Shown: positions 17,956 through 26,508, counted from the stretch's first letter. The stretch is 49,596 nucleotides of DNA from Flavobacteriia bacterium (GCA_947462925.1 CANHQP010000028.1:1-49596), one strand, 5' to 3'. A program made the numbers and translations. The notes: generated by a model not told the origin, from the sequence alone.

Positions 17956-19152
17956 ATGGAAAAATTAACGATCACCATTAAGACAATTTTTGGCGTTGAA
18001 GAAGTGTTGAAAGAGGAATTGAATGAATTGGGTTACAACGACGTAACGGTGCTTAATCGCGCAGTTCAAATTCAAGGCGATTGGAAAGATGTGTATTATT
18101 TGAATCTGCATCTTCGTTGCGCGATGTCTGTTTTGGTGGAAGTGAAAAAATTCAAAATTCGCGATGAGCAAGATTTGTACAAACAATGTATGAAAATTGA
18201 TTGGACGGAATATTTCGACATCGACAAAACTTTTGCAGTTCGTGGTGCGATTCAATCTAAATTGTTTTCACACACACAGTTTCCATTTTTATTGGTAAAA
18301 GATGCCATCGTAGATACTTTCCGCGATAAATTGGGTGAAAGACCGGATGTAAATATCAAAACTCCTCAAGTTGTTTTTGATTTATACATCAAAGAAACGC
18401 AAGCAACCATTTCGTTGAATACAAGTGGAACAGCTTTGTTTCAAAGAGGTTATAGAACTGAAATCGGGCAAGCGCCATTGAATGAAGTAGCTGCAGCGGC
18501 TTTGATAAGAATGTCAGGTTGGGACAGAAAATCAACTTTCATGGATCCTTTTTGTGGTTCGGGAACTTTGTTGATTGAAGCAGCATTGTTGGCGAGTGGA
18601 ATTCCTTCAAACATTGATAGACAGCATTATGCTTTCAAAAATTTTAAAGGATTTGATGCACAAATTTGGGAGGAAATTCAATCCAAAGCAACGAGATTGT
18701 GCAAAGGTTTTGATTTTGAAATTATTGGTTCTGATATTGATTCAGACATGATGATGATGGCGAAACGCAACTTGAGAGGTTTGCCAATTGGCAGATTTGT
18801 GACGGTAAACACAGCATCATTCGACGAAGTTAAAAAGCCAACTGACAATGGAACATTGATTTGCAATCCGCCTTATGGAGAAAGAATGGGCGAGGAGATC
18901 GAAGATATGTATCAAGGTTTGGGCGATTGGTTCAAAAATGAATTGAAAGGCTGGAATTGTTGGGTCATTTCTTCCAACGAAGAAGGTTTTAAATCAATCG
19001 GTTTGAAACCAAGTCGCAAAGTGAAAATGTACAATGGCGATTTAGAATGTAGTTTCCGAGAATACCGCATTTTTGATGGATTCAGAAAAGAATTTGTGAA
19101 GGGAATGAAAGAGGGAAATGGAGAAATTGAAGAAGGAAATTCGGAAGAATAG
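17956..19152 (+). CDS. THUMP-domain class I RNA methyltransferase, RlmL-like
   Basis: A 398-residue enzyme equal to the N-terminal half of E. coli RlmKL. A THUMP domain covers about residues 1-165 (TIKTIFGVEEVLKEELNELG). The Rossmann methyltransferase domain has MDPFCGSGTLLIEAALLA for SAM binding and the catalytic NPPYGERMG motif of N2-guanine or N6-adenine enzymes. The probable product is m2G in 23S rRNA (position 2445 in E. coli). I chose ATG 17956, after the TRIC stop; the frame is open upstream but overlaps the TRIC gene. The last about 12 residues are Glu/Gly-rich (EGNGEIEEGNSEE). A terminator follows. Confidence 0.9.
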   Translation: MEKLTITIKTIFGVEEVLKEELNELGYNDVTVLNRAVQIQGDWKDVYYLNLHLRCAMSVLVEVKKFKIRDEQDLYKQCMKIDWTEYFDIDKTFAVRGAIQSKLFSHTQFPFLLVKDAIVDTFRDKLGERPDVNIKTPQVVFDLYIKETQATISLNTSGTALFQRGYRTEIGQAPLNEVAAAALIRMSGWDRKSTFMDPFCGSGTLLIEAALLASGIPSNIDRQHYAFKNFKGFDAQIWEEIQSKATRLCKGFDFEIIGSDIDSDMMMMAKRNLRGLPIGRFVTVNTASFDEVKKPTDNGTLICNPPYGERMGEEIEDMYQGLGDWFKNELKGWNCWVISSNEEGFKSIGLKPSRKVKMYNGDLECSFREYRIFDGFRKEFVKGMKEGNGEIEEGNSEE

Positions 19153-19172
19153 AAAGCGATAGATTTTTTAGT

Positions 19173-19210
19173 AAGACCATTTGATGTGAAAGTTGGATGG
19201 TCTTTTTTTT
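19173..19210 (+). terminator. Terminator after the RlmL-like gene
   Basis: Stem AAGACCAT / ATGGTCTT with a 16-nt loop, followed by a T run to 19210. Confidence 0.7.
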
Positions 19211-19240
19211 ATGGAATTTTTTTTTGTTTGGATTAAATCA

Positions 19241-19248
19241 TATATTTG
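19241..19248 (+). promoter_or_regulatory. -7 promoter box TATATTTG
   Basis: Exact TAnnTTTG match, 19 nt upstream of ATG 19268. Probably drives the T9SS/FISUMP gene pair. Confidence 0.5.
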
Positions 19249-19267
19249 AAATGATAATATCTTTATT

Positions 19268-19780
19268 ATGAAGAAAATACTATTCCTTTTTTTGTTCTTT
19301 TTAACTTTAAATTTTGATCTCAGTGCTCAAAAAATGGAGTTTAATTTTACTGATTTTACAAGTTTAGAATACAATCTTAGTGATATACGAAAGGTAACTT
19401 TCGACGGAGATATGTTTAATCTACATTTATTTGATGGTAGTATTTATTCTTGGAATGTGTATACTATCGATTATTTGGATTTCATTAATGAAACCTCTGG
19501 AATTGAAAATAAACTAGATATTCCAAAATTGAATATTTTTCCAAATCCATGCCAAGATGAATTATGGCTAAGTTGCAAAAGTTTAGAAAATAAATCATAT
19601 ACTTTTTTATTGATTGATTTAAATGGAAAGATTTTACTTGAAGAAAACATTGAATTAACTCAAAATAATGATTTTAAAGAAAGAATTGATTTTTCTTCTT
19701 TTCAATCTGGCAATTATAAGTGTGTATTAAAGAATAATAAGTTTAGTATATCTAAAACCATAACAAAGAAAACCAACTAA
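19268..19780 (+). CDS. Small secreted protein with T9SS type A sorting domain
   Basis: A 170-residue protein with an N-terminal signal peptide (MKKILFLFLFFLTLNFDLSAQ). Residues about 24-80 have two LSDIRKVTF / YTIDYLDF type blocks, a short motif common at the start of Bacteroidota secreted proteins. The C-terminal about 75 residues form a T9SS type A sorting domain: LNIFPNPCQDELWLS, LLIDLNGKILLEENI, then FSSFQSGNYKCVLKNNK. It is therefore probably secreted through the outer membrane by PorV/PorU-type machinery. There is almost no cargo between signal and sorting tail, so its job is unclear. The next gene starts 1 bp after its stop. Confidence 0.75.
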   Translation: MKKILFLFLFFLTLNFDLSAQKMEFNFTDFTSLEYNLSDIRKVTFDGDMFNLHLFDGSIYSWNVYTIDYLDFINETSGIENKLDIPKLNIFPNPCQDELWLSCKSLENKSYTFLLIDLNGKILLEENIELTQNNDFKERIDFSSFQSGNYKCVLKNNKFSISKTITKKTN

Positions 19781-19781
19781 G

Positions 19782-20894
19782 ATGAAAACAAAATTTTTAC
19801 TGCTAATTTTTGTGACTATAGGATTGATAAAACATTCTTATTCACAGACTATTATGAATATTTATCAAAATAATGGTAATGTCACACAAATTCCCGTTTC
19901 TTCAATTGATAGTATAACATATACATCAGCGGTTGTAACAAGTAATTTGCCAACTGTAATTACTTCTCCAGTTACAAGTATAAACTCACCGAATGCAGTT
20001 TCTGGCGGTGAGGTCACAGATGATGGAGGTTCTACTGTTATTCAATATGGAGTTTGTTTGTCAAATAATCCAACTTCAGAGCCAACAATTGATGACTTCA
20101 TAACTATCGATGGCAGCGGAACCGGTGTTTTTGTTTCAAATCTAAATAATTTAATTCTAAATTATACTTATTATGTTAGGGCCTATGCTATAAATAGTAA
20201 CGGGGTTTCATATGGAAATACAATTAGCTTTTATTCAGTGTATGCGCAAAATATAATTGTCTCAAATCCAGGTAACGGAGTAGTTTTGGATGGTTATAAT
20301 TATCCTACAATCGTTCTTGGTAATGGACAAGAATGGATGGCTGAAAATTTGCGAACAACAGTTTATGCGAATGGAGATCCTATTCCTAATATTCAAAGTA
20401 ATAGTCAGTGGGGTTCTATTGAAGCAGGTGCTTATTGCTACTATTTAAATGATGTTCAATACCAAAATATTTATGGAAATCTCTATAATTTTTATGCGGT
20501 AGCAGATAATAGAAATGTTTGTCCCACAGGTTGGCATGTACCGAACGATTTAGATTGGCAAACTTTAATCAATTATTTGGATGTGAATGCAGGCGGTGGT
20601 ATGGACGCAAATACTGCTGGAGGAAAAATGAAAACAACGGGAACTCAATACTGGCAAAGTCCAAATGAAGGCGCAACAAATGAAAGTGGCTTTTCTGCCT
20701 TACCTTCAGGTTGGAGAATTTATGGTGCATTTGAACAAATGGGAACGTGGACTTATTTTTGGAGTTCAAGTTCATTTGCTGGCGTCCCAGGTGGTACTTT
20801 TGATCTAAACTCAACATCAAGTTGGGCTATGGGTGCAGACGGAGGTTCAGGTGATCCAAATCCGGGAAATGCGGTTAGATGTATAAAAGATTAA
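19782..20894 (+). CDS. FISUMP-domain secreted protein
   Basis: A 370-residue protein with a signal peptide (FLLLIFVTIGLIKHSYSQ). Residues about 50-150 form a fibronectin-III-like module (SGGEVTDDGG, YGVCLSNNP, YYVRAYAINSNG). Residues about 170-370 are the Fibrobacter succinogenes major paralogous domain: QEWMAENLRTTVYANGD, GNLYNFYAV, CPTGWHVPNDLDWQ, then a WSSSS region and final AVRCIKD. Such proteins are surface or extracellular in Bacteroidota and Fibrobacterota; the biochemical role is unknown. There is no sorting tail in frame, but an orphan T9SS tail lies 3 bp downstream. Confidence 0.85.
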   Translation: MKTKFLLLIFVTIGLIKHSYSQTIMNIYQNNGNVTQIPVSSIDSITYTSAVVTSNLPTVITSPVTSINSPNAVSGGEVTDDGGSTVIQYGVCLSNNPTSEPTIDDFITIDGSGTGVFVSNLNNLILNYTYYVRAYAINSNGVSYGNTISFYSVYAQNIIVSNPGNGVVLDGYNYPTIVLGNGQEWMAENLRTTVYANGDPIPNIQSNSQWGSIEAGAYCYYLNDVQYQNIYGNLYNFYAVADNRNVCPTGWHVPNDLDWQTLINYLDVNAGGGMDANTAGGKMKTTGTQYWQSPNEGATNESGFSALPSGWRIYGAFEQMGTWTYFWSSSSFAGVPGGTFDLNSTSSWAMGADGGSGDPNPGNAVRCIKD

Positions 20895-20897
20895 TTG

Positions 20898-21038
20898 ATG
20901 CAAATTGTGCCCATCTCCGCTTTTTCCAATATCGATTTAGAAATTGATGCAAGCGGTTTTGCAGCGGGAGTTTATAGCATTGTTTTGTCATCTGACAAGC
21001 AAATTTTGCAAACGCAGAAGTTGGTGAGGATAGAGTAA
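20898..21038 (+). pseudogene. Orphan T9SS type A sorting-domain fragment
   Basis: An open frame of 46 residues after the FISUMP gene, beginning at ATG 20898, contains IDASGFAAGVYSIVLSSDK and ends QTQKLVRIE before TAA. This is the second half of a T9SS type A sorting domain (the L-x-ASGxAxGxYxxxL strand and final KLxx). It has no PNP first half and no signal peptide. It may be the remnant of a longer secreted protein lost upstream of this point, possibly when the FISUMP gene arrived. A terminator begins just downstream. Confidence 0.6.
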
Positions 21039-21045
21039 AAAAATG

Positions 21046-21080
21046 AAATCCCTTTGAGAAAATATTTCAAAGGGATTTTT
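21046..21080 (+). terminator. Terminator of the T9SS/FISUMP unit
   Basis: A 12-bp perfect stem (AAATCCCTTTGA with TCAAAGGGATTT), 9-nt loop and trailing T. Confidence 0.8.
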
Positions 21081-21254
21081 AATTTATTCAATGCTTTTTG
21101 GTAAATTTTCTGAATGCTATTTTTTTCTTCGCGCAAAATGATGCTTTCAATTGCAGGAATGAGCTTTTTGTTACTTGTTGCGATCTGAAAAGTGCACCGA
21201 AAATCGCCATCGACATCGCCACCGCGAATTGAAAAATCTTAAAATCAAAATAAC

Positions 21255-21262
21255 TATCTTTG
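21255..21262 (+). promoter_or_regulatory. -7 promoter box TATCTTTG of the rhodanese-dedA-aroE unit
   Basis: Exact TAnnTTTG match followed by C, 13 nt upstream of ATG 21276. A possible -33 ATTG lies at 21228-21231, 23 nt upstream. Confidence 0.55.
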
Positions 21263-21275
21263 CAAAAAAAAAAAT

Positions 21276-21581
21276 ATGCATTTTATTTCAGTTACTGATT
21301 TGAAGCAACAATTGGATAGCAAAGCGAATCTTTTTTTGTTGGACATTAGAGAAAACTACGAGCGTGAAGCAGTTTCAATACCTTCCAAACACATTCCTAT
21401 GGATGAGGTTTTCGCTCATTTGGTTGAATTTCCTGTTGATCAACAAGTTATTTTAATGTGCAACAGTGGAAAACGAGCAGAAGCCTTGGCAAATTTATTG
21501 GAAACTGAATTTAATCAATCAAATATTGTTGTGCTTGAAGGTGGAATTGCTGCTTGGATGGAACAATTTGCAGAAAACTAA
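21276..21581 (+). CDS. Single-domain rhodanese-like protein
   Basis: A 101-residue rhodanese domain. It opens FISVTDLKQQLDS, then LLDIRENYERE (the conserved D-R), and the active-site loop MCNSGKRAEALAN with the catalytic Cys and the C-x-S-G-x-R pattern. Such proteins transfer sulfane sulfur or sense persulfides in the cytoplasm. It is the first gene of an apparent three-gene unit with dedA (21-bp gap) and aroE. Confidence 0.92.
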   Translation: MHFISVTDLKQQLDSKANLFLLDIRENYEREAVSIPSKHIPMDEVFAHLVEFPVDQQVILMCNSGKRAEALANLLETEFNQSNIVVLEGGIAAWMEQFAEN

Positions 21582-21602
21582 TCTAAAACTAAATCAATTT
21601 TT

Positions 21603-22259
21603 ATGGTAGAATTATTTCAACACCTTTTTCACTTAGACTTTAATTGGATAGTCGAAAACTATTCCAATTCAATTTATGTCGTGCTTTTTTTGGTCATTTT
21701 TATCGAAACTGGTTTGGTTGTAATGCCTTTTTTGCCCGGTGATTCTTTGCTTTTTACCGCAGGACTTTTTGCCGCTCCAACAGCAACTGGTGATCCAGGA
21801 CAATTGAGTATTTTTTTACTTTTAGGTTTATTAGTTGTAGCTGCTATACTAGGAGACAACGTGAATTATTGGATTGGAAGAAAACTTGGTTTGGGTGTTT
21901 TCAGTTGGAAAATCAAAGGCCGTCAGTTAGTGAAAAAAGAATATTTAGAGAAGACTGAAGCTTTTTTTGATAAAAATGGCACCAAAGCGATTATTATGGC
22001 GCGATTCGTTCCCTTGGTGAGAACTTTTACGCCCTTTGCGGCAGGAGTTGGTAAAATGGATTATAGACGTTTTTTAGCTTTCGATGTCATAGGCGGATTT
22101 TTGTGGATATTCAGTTTGACCTTGGCTGGTTATTTTCTTGGAAACGTAACTTGGATCAAAGATAACATCGAAAAAGTTTGCTTGGGAATCATTTTTATTT
22201 CCGTATTGCCGATGCTGATTAGCGTTATCAAGTCTAAAATGAAATCAAAAAATGCGTAA
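21603..22259 (+). CDS. DedA family inner-membrane protein
   Basis: A 218-residue membrane protein of the DedA/VTT family. Recognisable blocks are VIFIETGLVVMPFLPGDSLLF, NYWIGRKLG, then the conserved FxDKNGTKAIIMARFVPLVRTFTPFAAG and GAFLW-like GGFLWIFSL. DedA proteins act as undecaprenyl-phosphate or phospholipid flippases and support envelope homeostasis. The aroE start overlaps its end by 8 bp, so the two are translationally coupled. Confidence 0.93.
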   Translation: MVELFQHLFHLDFNWIVENYSNSIYVVLFLVIFIETGLVVMPFLPGDSLLFTAGLFAAPTATGDPGQLSIFLLLGLLVVAAILGDNVNYWIGRKLGLGVFSWKIKGRQLVKKEYLEKTEAFFDKNGTKAIIMARFVPLVRTFTPFAAGVGKMDYRRFLAFDVIGGFLWIFSLTLAGYFLGNVTWIKDNIEKVCLGIIFISVLPMLISVIKSKMKSKNA

Positions 22260-22977
22260 GTTTGGTTTACTTGGCAAGAAGTTAGATTATTCTTTTTCTA
22301 AATCTTTTTTTACAGATTTATTTGCTAAAAATCAGATTGACGCGAGCTATGATAATATTGAAGTAACTGACCTGTCGAAGTGGTTTGAAGACAAGTCTTT
22401 TGCCGAGTTTTCAGGATTTAGCGTCACCATTCCATACAAAACTGAAATCATTCCGTTTTTGGATGAGTTGTCCGATGAAGCAATAGCTATTGGAGCTGTG
22501 AATACAGTGAAAAATGTGAATGGTAAACTCATTGGTTACAACACAGATGCTTTTGGTTTTGGTCAATCAATTAAACCGTTTCTGAACAATCACCATGAGC
22601 GCGCCATGATTTTAGGAACTGGCGGTGCTTCAAAAGCAATTGCTTACGTTTTGAAAAATATTGGATTGTCTGTCATTTTTATTTCTAGAAGTCCAAAAAA
22701 CAATAGTGAATTTGGTTATGAATCAATCAATGAAAACATGGTAAACGCCTGTAAAATGATTGTAAATTGCACTCCTGTCGGTACATTTCCAGATGTGAAT
22801 GCAAAACCAAATTTTCCCACAGATCTAATCTCGGACAAACACTTGGTTGTTGATTTGATTTACAATCCCGAAAAATCACGTTTACTTAAGGAATCTGAAA
22901 AGCAAGGAGCTATTGTGTTGAACGGTTACTCTATGTTGCAAGAACAAGCTAAAAAAGCTTGGGAAATCTGGAATTAG
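22252..22977 (+). CDS. aroE: Shikimate dehydrogenase
   Basis: A 241-residue AroE. The N-terminal shikimate-binding part has KLDYSFSKSFF (the S-x-S pair), VTIPYKTEIIPFLDEL with catalytic Lys, and NTDAFGF with catalytic Asp. The NADP-binding part has ILGTGGASKAIAYVL, and NGYSMLQEQAKKAWEIW closes the chain with the conserved Gln. It reduces 3-dehydroshikimate to shikimate. Shikimate kinase is encoded in the same window at 44993-45520. Its stop lies 1 bp from the stop of the convergent sigma-partner gene. Confidence 0.96.
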   Translation: MRKFGLLGKKLDYSFSKSFFTDLFAKNQIDASYDNIEVTDLSKWFEDKSFAEFSGFSVTIPYKTEIIPFLDELSDEAIAIGAVNTVKNVNGKLIGYNTDAFGFGQSIKPFLNNHHERAMILGTGGASKAIAYVLKNIGLSVIFISRSPKNNSEFGYESINENMVNACKMIVNCTPVGTFPDVNAKPNFPTDLISDKHLVVDLIYNPEKSRLLKESEKQGAIVLNGYSMLQEQAKKAWEIWN

Positions 22978-22978
22978 T

Positions 22979-24460
22979 TTATTTGATCATATAATGAATT
23001 CCAACACCTAAGTCTAAATAACTTCTTTTGCGTGTCACATTTTCCCATGATTGAACGGGCTTAAAGTCATAACCAAAATTCGTGTTCAAACTTACTCCCC
23101 AATTAGAGAATTGATATCTAAGTTGCGATCTCAAGCAAGCTTTTACGCTAAATTGATTCACTGTTCGACTAGCAGTATTTAAATATTCATAATTTGTTCT
23201 ACTGCCTTGGAGATTTAAAATCGCACCAGCACTTAAATCCAAAAACAATTTCGGATTGAATTCGAATGAATATTGAAACATGATTGGCAAACCAATGGAA
23301 TAAACTTGGTAACTATTGGCAAAATTGATTGTGGTCGAATCTTGCCCATAAACCGGAATGGCAATTGAATCGACGACTGTTTGCATTGAATCTAAAACAT
23401 AGGTGTAATTGTAACTCAAAATCACTGAATCGCCCAAAACTGTTTGGTCTTGAGAGATATTCTCAAAATTATTTTGGTAATTTACACCAGACGAAAGAGC
23501 CATTTTTGAATTGAGATAATAGGCAAATTCTGTTTGAATGAAAAAACTACTTTTTTCTTTGAGTGCAAGCGCTGGAGTAGCATTCAACTGATTGAAACCA
23601 AGTGAAGTTCCTGTTTTCAAACTGAATAACCAAGGTCTTTTTACTTTTGGAATATCAGCCATTCGGTAGTTTTCTTCTAATGAATCGTTTTTTATACTGT
23701 TGAGCGAATCAGCATTTACGATAGCATTTGAGTCAATGTATGGGTTTTGTGCAGCGTCGTTTTTTTCAAGAGTTGCAACAATAGTTTCTCGTCCATCAAT
23801 ATTGTCCTCTGTTTTCAATTTGTATGGATTTTCATACATTACAGGCGTTATTTCTTCAGGATTGATTTTTTTATTGGGGTATTTGCTACGACTCTTTTTT
23901 GATTTATTCTTTTTTGTAAACGTAATATTAGTATTTGATTTTGAAGTGTTTTTAACGTTTGAGTTTACAGAAGTATTTTTGATTTTCTTCGGATTTCCAG
24001 TTTTTTGCTTCTTGTTCGTTTTGTCAAGCTGCTTTGAAGTTTTTAAACTTGTTTTTTTAAGAGCTGTTTTGCTGCTTTTTGAATCGTTGGAATTGTTATC
24101 AATAGTTTGATTTTCTTTTGAGGCTGAATTCAATTTGCTTTCAATTTCACTTGCCTCAGAAGCTTTCGTCTTATCGCCATATTCCGATATTCCGTTAGAA
24201 GTCTTATCGTCATATTCCGATATGCCGTTAGTTGCCAACTGGGTTGTTGAAACATCAGATTTCTCTCGATTGAAAAGGAAAACCGTAAATACCAAAATCA
24301 AAACAGAAATCCCTGCAATGAAGTACCATTTCAATCTCCCTTTTGCTTGGATCTGACTAATTTTTTGATCAATATTGATTTTGACACTCGCTGGAGGAGT
24401 GACTTCAAAGCCGTCGAAACTGTCTTTGAATAAATCTTTTATTTCATCTTGCTCTTTCAT
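22979..24460 (-). CDS. Putative membrane anti-sigma-like protein with C-terminal outer-membrane-barrel-like domain
   Basis: A 493-residue protein. Residues 1-43 are a short cytoplasmic segment, 45-64 a single transmembrane helix (WYFIAGISVLILVFTVFLFN), 65-260 a Lys/Ser/Asn-rich linker, and about 275-493 a beta-rich domain like PorT/OmpW-type barrels (LFSLKTGTSLGFNQ, SGVNYQNNF, YLDLGVGIHYMI). Position and overlap (ATG overlaps the sigma gene stop by 4 bp) make it the likely partner of the ECF sigma factor. Residues 78-99 are an 11-residue tandem duplication (NGISEYDDKTS / NGISEYGDKTK) encoded by a copy of the palindromic element described in the findings. The role as anti-sigma factor is inference. 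Confidence 0.7.
   Translation of the reverse strand: MKEQDEIKDLFKDSFDGFEVTPPASVKINIDQKISQIQAKGRLKWYFIAGISVLILVFTVFLFNREKSDVSTTQLATNGISEYDDKTSNGISEYGDKTKASEASEIESKLNSASKENQTIDNNSNDSKSSKTALKKTSLKTSKQLDKTNKKQKTGNPKKIKNTSVNSNVKNTSKSNTNITFTKKNKSKKSRSKYPNKKINPEEITPVMYENPYKLKTEDNIDGRETIVATLEKNDAAQNPYIDSNAIVNADSLNSIKNDSLEENYRMADIPKVKRPWLFSLKTGTSLGFNQLNATPALALKEKSSFFIQTEFAYYLNSKMALSSGVNYQNNFENISQDQTVLGDSVILSYNYTYVLDSMQTVVDSIAIPVYGQDSTTINFANSYQVYSIGLPIMFQYSFEFNPKLFLDLSAGAILNLQGSRTNYEYLNTASRTVNQFSVKACLRSQLRYQFSNWGVSLNTNFGYDFKPVQSWENVTRKRSYLDLGVGIHYMIK
24168..24233. repeat. Two tandem 33-bp copies containing the palindromic element, inside a coding gene
   Basis: Units 24168-24200 and 24201-24233 match at 29 of 33 positions. 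Each holds TATCGyCATATTCCGATAT, the core of the dispersed palindromic element, but with its left arm replaced by GTCTTAT. Because 33 is a multiple of three, the duplication keeps the reading frame of the sigma-partner gene. Confidence 0.85.
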
Positions 24461-24999
24461 CCTGCAATTTTTTCTGATTCAAGAATCTTTTGAATAAATT
24501 TTTTCGCTTTGAAATATTGGGTTTTGGAAGTGTTTTCACTGATTCCCAAATATTCAGCAATTTCTTTGTGGGATAAGTTCTCAATAGCATATAAATTGAA
24601 AACCAAACGATAACCTTCTGGTAGCTTGTTCAAAATTTGCATTAATTTCGCTCGTAGCTCTTCCACATCAACTGTCGGTTCTTCTTCCCAAACCAATTCA
24701 TCGAACACTTTTTCATCTTCGTGCAATTGATATTTATACATTTTTTGAATGTATGTCAGCGCAGTGTTGATAGTGATTGATTTAATCCAGGCGCCGATTG
24801 GCGAAGAGAGTTGATATTGAGATTGATTTTTGTAAACCTTGATAAATGCTTCTTGAAGCACATCTTGGGCATCGTCCTCGCACCTGGTGTATCGCAAACA
24901 AATGGAGTACATTCCAGCAGCATATGATGAATATATTACATCAAATGCATACTTTTTACCTTTTGTAAAATCAACAAGTACTTGCTCTGTTATCACCAA
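24457..24999 (-). CDS. ECF-type sigma-70 factor
   Basis: A 180-residue sigma factor. Region 2 covers about residues 12-80 (YSSYAAGMYSICLRYTRCEDDAQDVLQEAFIKVYKN). Region 4 covers 115-175 (LPEGYRLVFNLYAIENLSHKEIAEYLGISENTSKTQYFKAKK). The start is not an ATG: TTG 24999 or GTG 24996 are the only candidates before region 2, with an in-frame stop at 25018-25020. It is cotranscribed with the membrane partner that overlaps its end by 4 bp. This pairing suggests envelope-stress sensing. Confidence 0.9.
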   Translation of the reverse strand: MVITEQVLVDFTKGKKYAFDVIYSSYAAGMYSICLRYTRCEDDAQDVLQEAFIKVYKNQSQYQLSSPIGAWIKSITINTALTYIQKMYKYQLHEDEKVFDELVWEEEPTVDVEELRAKLMQILNKLPEGYRLVFNLYAIENLSHKEIAEYLGISENTSKTQYFKAKKFIQKILESEKIAG

Positions 25000-25130
25000 A
25001 TTGGTTTTATTCGATTCTTAAATTATTTCCATTCATAAAGTTTTAATTTTCCCTTGCGACTTAATTACACGCGCGAAAATCAAAAGTTGCCTGAAATAAA
25101 ATTTAAAGCTAAGAAAAATTGCAATCTAAT

Positions 25131-25156
25131 GGAATATCGGAATATTGCGATATTCC
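25131..25156. repeat. Palindromic element, intergenic copy
   Basis: A 26-bp unit with arms GGAATATCG and CGATATTCC and an 8-nt centre (GAATATTG on this strand). It lies between the ECF sigma and rimO genes. On the opposite strand it matches the copy at 34176-34201 at 25 of 26 bases. Confidence 0.85.
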
Positions 25157-25197
25157 GGAATTTGATAAAATCGTACGAAAAGATTTTTTTTCGGACC

Positions 25198-26508
25198 TTA
25201 GATTAATTTACCATACAAATCATAATGATCAGCAGAAGTAATTTCAACAGTCGCAAAATCACCTATTCTGACAAAACCTTCAGATTTTTTCACCAACACT
25301 TCGTTGTCAACTTCTGGAGAATCAAATTCAGATCTTCCGATGAAATAATCGCCTTCGATTCTGTCGAATAAAACGCGGTAAACTTTACCAATTTTTTGTT
25401 GATTCAACTCAAAACTGATGCCTGATTGCAATTCCATGATTTGGTCAGCACGGTCTTTTTTGGTTTTTTCATCCACATCGTCTTCCAATAAGTAAGCATG
25501 TGTATTTTCTTCGTGCGAATAAGTGAAAATTCCCAATCGTTCGAAACGCATTCTTTCTACAAAATCATACATTTCTTGAAAATCTGCTTCTGTTTCTCCT
25601 GGATAACCAGCGATTAACGTCGTACGAATCGCAATTCCCGGCACTTTCGCGCGAATTTCGTTTACCAATGCTTCCGTTTTTTCACGATCGATGCCACGTC
25701 GCATGGATTTCAAAATTTTCGAAGAACCGTGTTGCAATGGCATGTCCAAATAATTCACCACTTTCGGATTGTTATTCATGACGTCCAACACATCCATAGG
25801 AAAACCAGCTGGAAAGGCGTAATGCAAACGAATCCATTCAATTCCTTCCACTTCAGCCAATTTTTCGATCAATTCGGCCAAGTTTCTTTTTTTGTAAATA
25901 TCTAAACCGTAATAAGTCAAATCTTGTGCAATCAACATCAATTCTTTTACGCCTTGAGCGGCCAAACTTTTTGCTGAATTGACCAAATCTTCCATTGGAG
26001 TAGAAACGTGTTTTCCACGCATTAAAGGAATCGCGCAAAATGAACACGGGCGATCACAACCTTCTGCAATTTTGAAATAGGCGTAATGTGAAGGTGTTGT
26101 CAATAATCTTTCTCCAACCAATTCGTGTTTATAATCGGCTTTCAAAGTTTTTAATAGTCTTGGCAAATCACGCGTACCAAAAAACGCATCCACTTCTGGA
26201 ATTTCGGCTTCTAAATCGTCCTTGTAACGTTCAGATAAACAACCGGTAACATATACTTTATCCACCGCACCTTCTTGTTTTGCTTGCGCATATCTCAAAA
26301 TGGTATCGATGGATTCTTGTTTGGCATTGTCAATAAATCCACAGGTATTGATAATCACAATTTCTGCATCATCGCTCATGGATTCGTGCTCCACATCAAA
26401 TTTATTCGCTTTCAGTTGAGCCATTAAAACTTCTGAATCGAATAGATTTTTAGAACATCCTAAAGTCACAACATTGACTTTATTTTTTTTGAGCGTTTTT
26501 GTTTTCAT
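25198..26508 (-). CDS. rimO: Ribosomal protein S12 methylthiotransferase RimO
   Basis: A 436-residue methylthiotransferase. The N-terminal UPF0004 domain carries the first cluster (VNVVTLGCSKNLFDSE, INTCGFIDNAKQES, VTGCLSERY). The radical SAM domain has CDRPCSFCAIPLMRG (the CxxxCxxC cluster). The C-terminal TRAM domain starts near residue 370. The CSKN rather than CQMN opening and the GFID motif favour RimO over MiaB. The enzyme adds a methylthio group to an Asp of ribosomal protein S12. Confidence 0.95.
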   Translation of the reverse strand: MKTKTLKKNKVNVVTLGCSKNLFDSEVLMAQLKANKFDVEHESMSDDAEIVIINTCGFIDNAKQESIDTILRYAQAKQEGAVDKVYVTGCLSERYKDDLEAEIPEVDAFFGTRDLPRLLKTLKADYKHELVGERLLTTPSHYAYFKIAEGCDRPCSFCAIPLMRGKHVSTPMEDLVNSAKSLAAQGVKELMLIAQDLTYYGLDIYKKRNLAELIEKLAEVEGIEWIRLHYAFPAGFPMDVLDVMNNNPKVVNYLDMPLQHGSSKILKSMRRGIDREKTEALVNEIRAKVPGIAIRTTLIAGYPGETEADFQEMYDFVERMRFERLGIFTYSHEENTHAYLLEDDVDEKTKKDRADQIMELQSGISFELNQQKIGKVYRVLFDRIEGDYFIGRSEFDSPEVDNEVLVKKSEGFVRIGDFATVEITSADHYDLYGKLI

